From Membranipora membranacea (lineage: Eukaryota; Bryozoa; Gymnolaemata; Cheilostomatida; Membraniporidae): 64,000 nucleotides of DNA. A program made the position numbers and the translations under genes. Of this stretch, positions 60,082 to 64,000 are shown piece after piece. The notes under the pieces are model-generated. The model was not told the DNA's origin. It worked only from the letters and a program-made list of their open reading frames with translations, and did not search any database. Numbering within the stretch: the stretch's first letter is position 1; every line of letters begins with the position of its first letter. The stretch lies in assembly GCA_914767715.1 (NCBI GenBank), contig OU612075.1:18540001-18604000 (forward strand), written 5' to 3'.

Positions 60082-63000
60082 ATGATGAGACGAATCTGTT
60101 TGTATACGGTTTTGATAATCTGTATTGTAGGAGCTTGGTAAGTAGTTTTTCATTGCATATTCTATATTATTTCATAATATCTTATACATATTATAAATTA
60201 TATCATTTGTTTAATGCAGTAGTTGATCTCAGAGATTATTTTTATATAGTATTACCGTATAGTATTTTATTTTTATGGTCACTTTGAATTTTATCTATTG
60301 TAGCAGGGCAGGTGATGACGACGACAGCAAAGTTACTCTCCAAGATAGCCTCAACACTTTTGCGGAAATACTGATAGACGGCAATGCGCGAGCCAATGAT
60401 ATTTCAGCTTCTGTCATTCAGGACAGCAGAGAGCTTCCTGGAAATATTATTGCTGCCGTCGGAGGATTTGTTGTCCATTATATTCAATCGGGTGATTGGA
60501 CTTACTGGCAGCTCGGCAAGAATGCTTCTTGTGGATACGAAGAGGGGGATATGAGGAGCAGCGTCCGCTTCTGTAACATCTCCGGGCTCGCCCAGCTGGA
60601 AACTAGAGAGGTCATCATAGCCGATACTGGGAATCACTGTTTAAGACAATTTGATTACAAAACTTCAAATGTCACGCCATATGCAGGCATCTGTAGCAAT
60701 GGATCACTGGGTTATGAGACCACATGCGAATGGGCTGACGGGCCATTAGAGAATGCCACATTCTGTTCACCAAAGACCCTTCAGTACATCGAAAGCAGAC
60801 AGACTATCTTGGTACTTGACTCACGAAAAGACACCAACGAATCAGTTATCCTTGCTATCGATAGAAACACATCAACAATATCAACACTGTTCAAAGCTGA
60901 CTATCTCATCAATGACTTCCACTATCATGAGCTTGTGAATATGATTGTAGTAGCACCCAGCGACGGCAGCCTACTACGTGTTGACCTAAATGGGGACAAT
61001 TCCACTGCTCACAATATCTTTGCCACAGCTGGCAACAAGCTACACTGCACTTCATCTTTATACTCCAACCCTCTCCTTGTGAAACATATGAAAGCTGAGC
61101 AATTTATAGAAGTTAACGGACTGTATATCGTATTAGATCGTAACTTACAGGATGTATTGCTACTTGACCCCGTGAACGACATATATATTCCCCTCCGCGT
61201 GTATGTTGACGCTCCGTTTGGTACTGAAATATCTGAGCCTAAAGCCATAGCTTACGTGGATGGTGAACTCTTTATCGGTAACAAAGTCTCCTTCAGCCCG
61301 TTTTACAAAACTACAGAAAAACTGCAAATAAATCGCGTCAAAATGTCCGTGTCACCTAACTTCATCATCGACCAGACCTGTCTGCAGACATGCTGCGATG
61401 GTGAGTAATTACTTGTCAACACTGTTCATCTTTGTCTTATCAGGAATATTACAGGCTCTGTGTAGCCTATGATGAAGAAGCTCAGCCTCTTTGATAAAAA
61501 GAGTAGCTAAAATTCCGGTGGGCAAGGGTTTAGGGAGCGACTTGAGTACCAGTATCTGTACAATGGAGGGGATAACCCTCTCTGCATTGCAGACTTAGAC
61601 TTAGTATTGCCATTCTATCTAACATAATTAAGTTTTCAAGCACCTTGGTTCAGATTTGCCTGATCTTATGACAATAATACGCAGTCAAGACCGATAATCC
61701 TTTTGTTGCTGCTGCATTACTTCTTCTGTCTGTGGCAAAAGAGCAAACTATGTTGTTTCCTTTTTGATTGTTTTAAAATTATATACCTTACGATAGTTGT
61801 TTATTTTATAGATGAATGGCTGAAGAAGGATTATATAATAGAACCCACTACCAGCTTTAACCCGTGGTCCCCGGAGACTTTCCCAACCTTTAACCCTTGG
61901 TCCCCAGAGACCTTCCCAACATTTATTCCTCCAGATATACCAACTTCTCACTGGGACGACGATGATGACGGTAGGTACCTAGCCTGTTTTCACAAGCTTT
62001 GTTGTGGGGAGGGGGGGTTGTGGTTCCCCCGACAACAAAGCTTGTCAAGACAGGCTGATGAGTGAGATGAGATGAGTGAAACAGGTTTATACCTGCAAAT
62101 TGTTTAAATCGAAAGCTTTATGTTGATTCCTAACGCTGAGCTGCCTCCTTGTTAGCCTGTTTTGACAAGCCTTGTTGGGGGGGGGGGGGACAGCCCACAA
62201 AATATCTTGTGAAGACAGGCTGCCTTATTATCTGATCCGTAGAGATGAGATCCTAGGCGCTGCCTGTCCCTTGGATAAGCCGTGAAGGTTGAACTTTCAA
62301 CTAGTAGCACAACCTTAAGGGCTCAAACAATTTTGTGACATAGTGAACATCAGACACGTCAAAATCACCATATAGCCTGATACCAGTAATCCAATGTTTA
62401 CACAGAGCGATCCTACGCAGATATTGTAGGGGCATAACAAGTTGTCTGCTTACACCAGATTACCTTTTATAAAGATTCCATCAAATGTCTAATTTGACTC
62501 TCTCCTTCTATTTATAGACTCATCTTACACTTACACAGGATATTACTACTCAGGATTTGGTGGATGTGTGTTCGTTGTACCCTGTTTCTATGTGTACCGG
62601 GTAAGTTTAAATCATACTTCAGGGCCATAGTGTAGAAAAATTGTTAGGGGAAGCAGAAATTCTTGAGCTAATGAAGCTTCACCCGGTGGGGTATTGTAAG
62701 CTCCTCCTGTGTGGTCTGGGACAATACCCAGCTTATGCTAGAGTGTTTTTGAAGTATGTAAAAAGCCAAACAAACTCCAATAGAACTGATTCTGTCATGG
62801 AATAAATCTATTATAGCGTTTATAGGCCATCCTTTTTAGCATGGTAAGGGATGCAGAGCCTCCCTGCCTCCCCTAGAACTACAGGCCTATATTTGGAAGA
62901 TGAGTTGTTTATAACACCGAGTATGGCGAGCTTGGACAAAATATTGAACCGTTTATCTCATAAAGTTATTTTAAGATTAAATATCACTCATAATGTATCC

Positions 63001-64000
63001 TTCCAATCCATAATCCATCAATTGAATGAGTGCAAATCAAACCCTTATCAAGGTTAACGATAGATATCAAATGATAAGCTGCAGTCATTGTACCTTGGTC
63101 CTCTATGTGCCATGTATGTTGTGATACGATGGGGGTGTTTCAATTTGTGTGGCCAAATTTTTATGGATGGGTAAGGTATCAAAGGCCATCAACAAGCAGT
63201 GGCAGATAGATTTTGGCACCGCTTCTTTGATTGGTGATAAACATAATGTCATGGGAGTGTAGATGACAGCGATTTTATCTTGATTACATTACCTTATAAG
63301 TATAAGATAAAAATGTAGCACTTTTCTTCACAATAATATTTTCACAAAACCGTACTGACATGTTCACACCTAGGTCAGCATTGAGTTAAGCAACAAATTA
63401 CACAGTTTGTAAAAGACATGCTCAGAATTATCTTCTTCTTGCATCCATCAAGATCGCTCAACAATAATTTCATTCCACTGTCACAGAAAACCACTCGCCG
63501 TATGATAAATTAAAAAAAACGGATTGGCCTACTTGCAATCAGGGCACAATAAATATCGCGTTACTATGAGTGTTCCTATGAACAAGTTTGTTCCCACTGT
63601 GGTGGCAGAAGGATATTGCAAAAATCGGGTATCCAGGTGCGGCGCTTCGATACCCGACTCTTGCAATATCCCGACTCTTGCAATATCCCTCCGCCACCAC
63701 GAAGGGAACAAACTTGTTCTAAAGCGTTCCTGACTCATCTTCACTGAATCTTTCTTATCTTACAAGGAAAGTATTGGACACCGGGGACAACCCCCCTGCT
63801 GAGGGAAAGGCAAAATCTCAGACACATCATCTCTTTTTGGTCATTTGTGTTTCTTTGCTTTACAGAAGAAGAGGCGAGCAGGCGTTGTGAGGAGACAGGG
63901 AACAGTGATTACTGTATCGAGTAACATCCAACACCAGAGGCTGAGGGAGGAAAGGGACGACACGTCTCCACTTCCCTACAATGGTACAAAACTACAAGCT
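60082..64000 (+). CDS. NHL-like beta-propeller protein with C-terminal membrane segment (3' end off window)
   Basis: Exons 60082-60137, 60304-61400, 61812-61970, 62518-62600 and 63866-64000 join in frame (510 codons so far). Exon 1 is a signal peptide (MMRRICLYTVLIICIVGA). Exon 2 encodes a propeller-like domain: REVIIADTGNHCLRQFDYKT is a typical NHL repeat, followed by VTPYAGICSNG, CEWADGPLENATFCSPKTLQ and ILVLDSRKDTN, with many NxS/T sites. Exon 3 is a linker with a tandem repeat (FNPWSPETFPT twice, then a partial third) ending in DDDDD. Exon 4 holds a short hydrophobic stretch (GGCVFVVPCFYVYR) and exon 5 a basic, probably cytoplasmic tail (KKRRAGVVRRQ). It is likely a type I membrane or cell-surface protein; partner unknown. 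The exon 2 acceptor is TAGCAG, so either of two sites three bases apart may be used. Confidence 0.85.
61980..62056. repeat. Hairpin element, family C, copy 1
   Basis: AGCCTGTTTTCACAAGCTTT is mirrored by AAAGCTTGTCAAGACAGGCT around a G-rich/C-rich centre. It begins ten bases after the end of exon 3 of the NHL-like gene, inside its intron. Confidence 0.85.
62154..62221. repeat. Hairpin element, family C, copy 2
   Basis: AGCCTGTTTTGACAAGCCTT and the inverse ATCTTGTGAAGACAGGCT with a long G run between; related to the copy at 61980-62056, same intron, same orientation. Confidence 0.8.
63579..63720. mobile_element. Palindromic MITE, family B, copy 2
   Basis: GAACAAGTTTGTTCCCACTG and GTGGTGGCAGAAGGATATTG on the left are mirrored on the right, where CCCGACTCTTGCAATAT is present twice. 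It shares arms with the copy at 22854-22979. It lies in the last visible intron of the NHL-like gene. Confidence 0.85.

Overview
The window is eukaryotic and comes from an invertebrate animal. Genes are split by GT-AG introns of about 0.1-1 kb, base composition is AT-rich, and several retroelement and palindromic DNA-element remnants are interspersed. The protein families (MEAF6, an S28 lysosomal-type peptidase, PAN/Apple plus fucolectin proteins, an expanded cluster of single-exon class A GPCRs, an NHL-type propeller membrane protein) fit a marine invertebrate. The lineage-specific GPCR cluster is reminiscent of echinoderms, hemichordates or cephalochordates, but the phylum cannot be fixed from the sequence alone.

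Layout: (1) 94-4309, minus strand, eight exons of an S28 serine peptidase (PRSS16/PRCP-like); its 3' end lies beyond the left edge. (2) 4.3-15 kb, mostly transposable-element debris: non-LTR reverse transcriptase pieces, a Ty3/gypsy RNase H-integrase piece, an endonuclease piece, hairpin elements, a degenerate ~43-bp tandem repeat and a broken secreted-protein candidate. (3) 15772-18113, plus strand, a complete five-exon MEAF6 gene (NuA4/MOZ acetyltransferase subunit). (4) 18.3-33.8 kb, a duplicated and inverted block with three copies of a PAN-PAN-PAN-fucolectin secreted lectin gene. One is an inverted pseudogene, one is intact, and one is intact except for an unclear start. They alternate with copies of the MEAF6 3' end, including an intact duplicated terminal MEAF6 exon at 22066-22280. 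(5) 37.6-57.4 kb, a GPCR cluster with three intact receptors, two full-length pseudogenes and at least four decayed fragments, built by duplication of a two-gene unit. (6) 60082 to the right edge, a secreted or membrane NHL-like beta-propeller gene, continuing out of the window.

The most striking signals are these. The same array of ~15-bp repeats lies upstream of both the S28 gene and MEAF6, in the same orientation relative to each gene. In the two GPCR units the opposite member has been lost in each. A large inverted repeat has formed around a duplicated MEAF6 terminal exon. Several near-perfect palindromic mini-elements have visible target-site duplications. No prokaryotic-type system, CRISPR array or complete tRNA/rRNA gene was seen.
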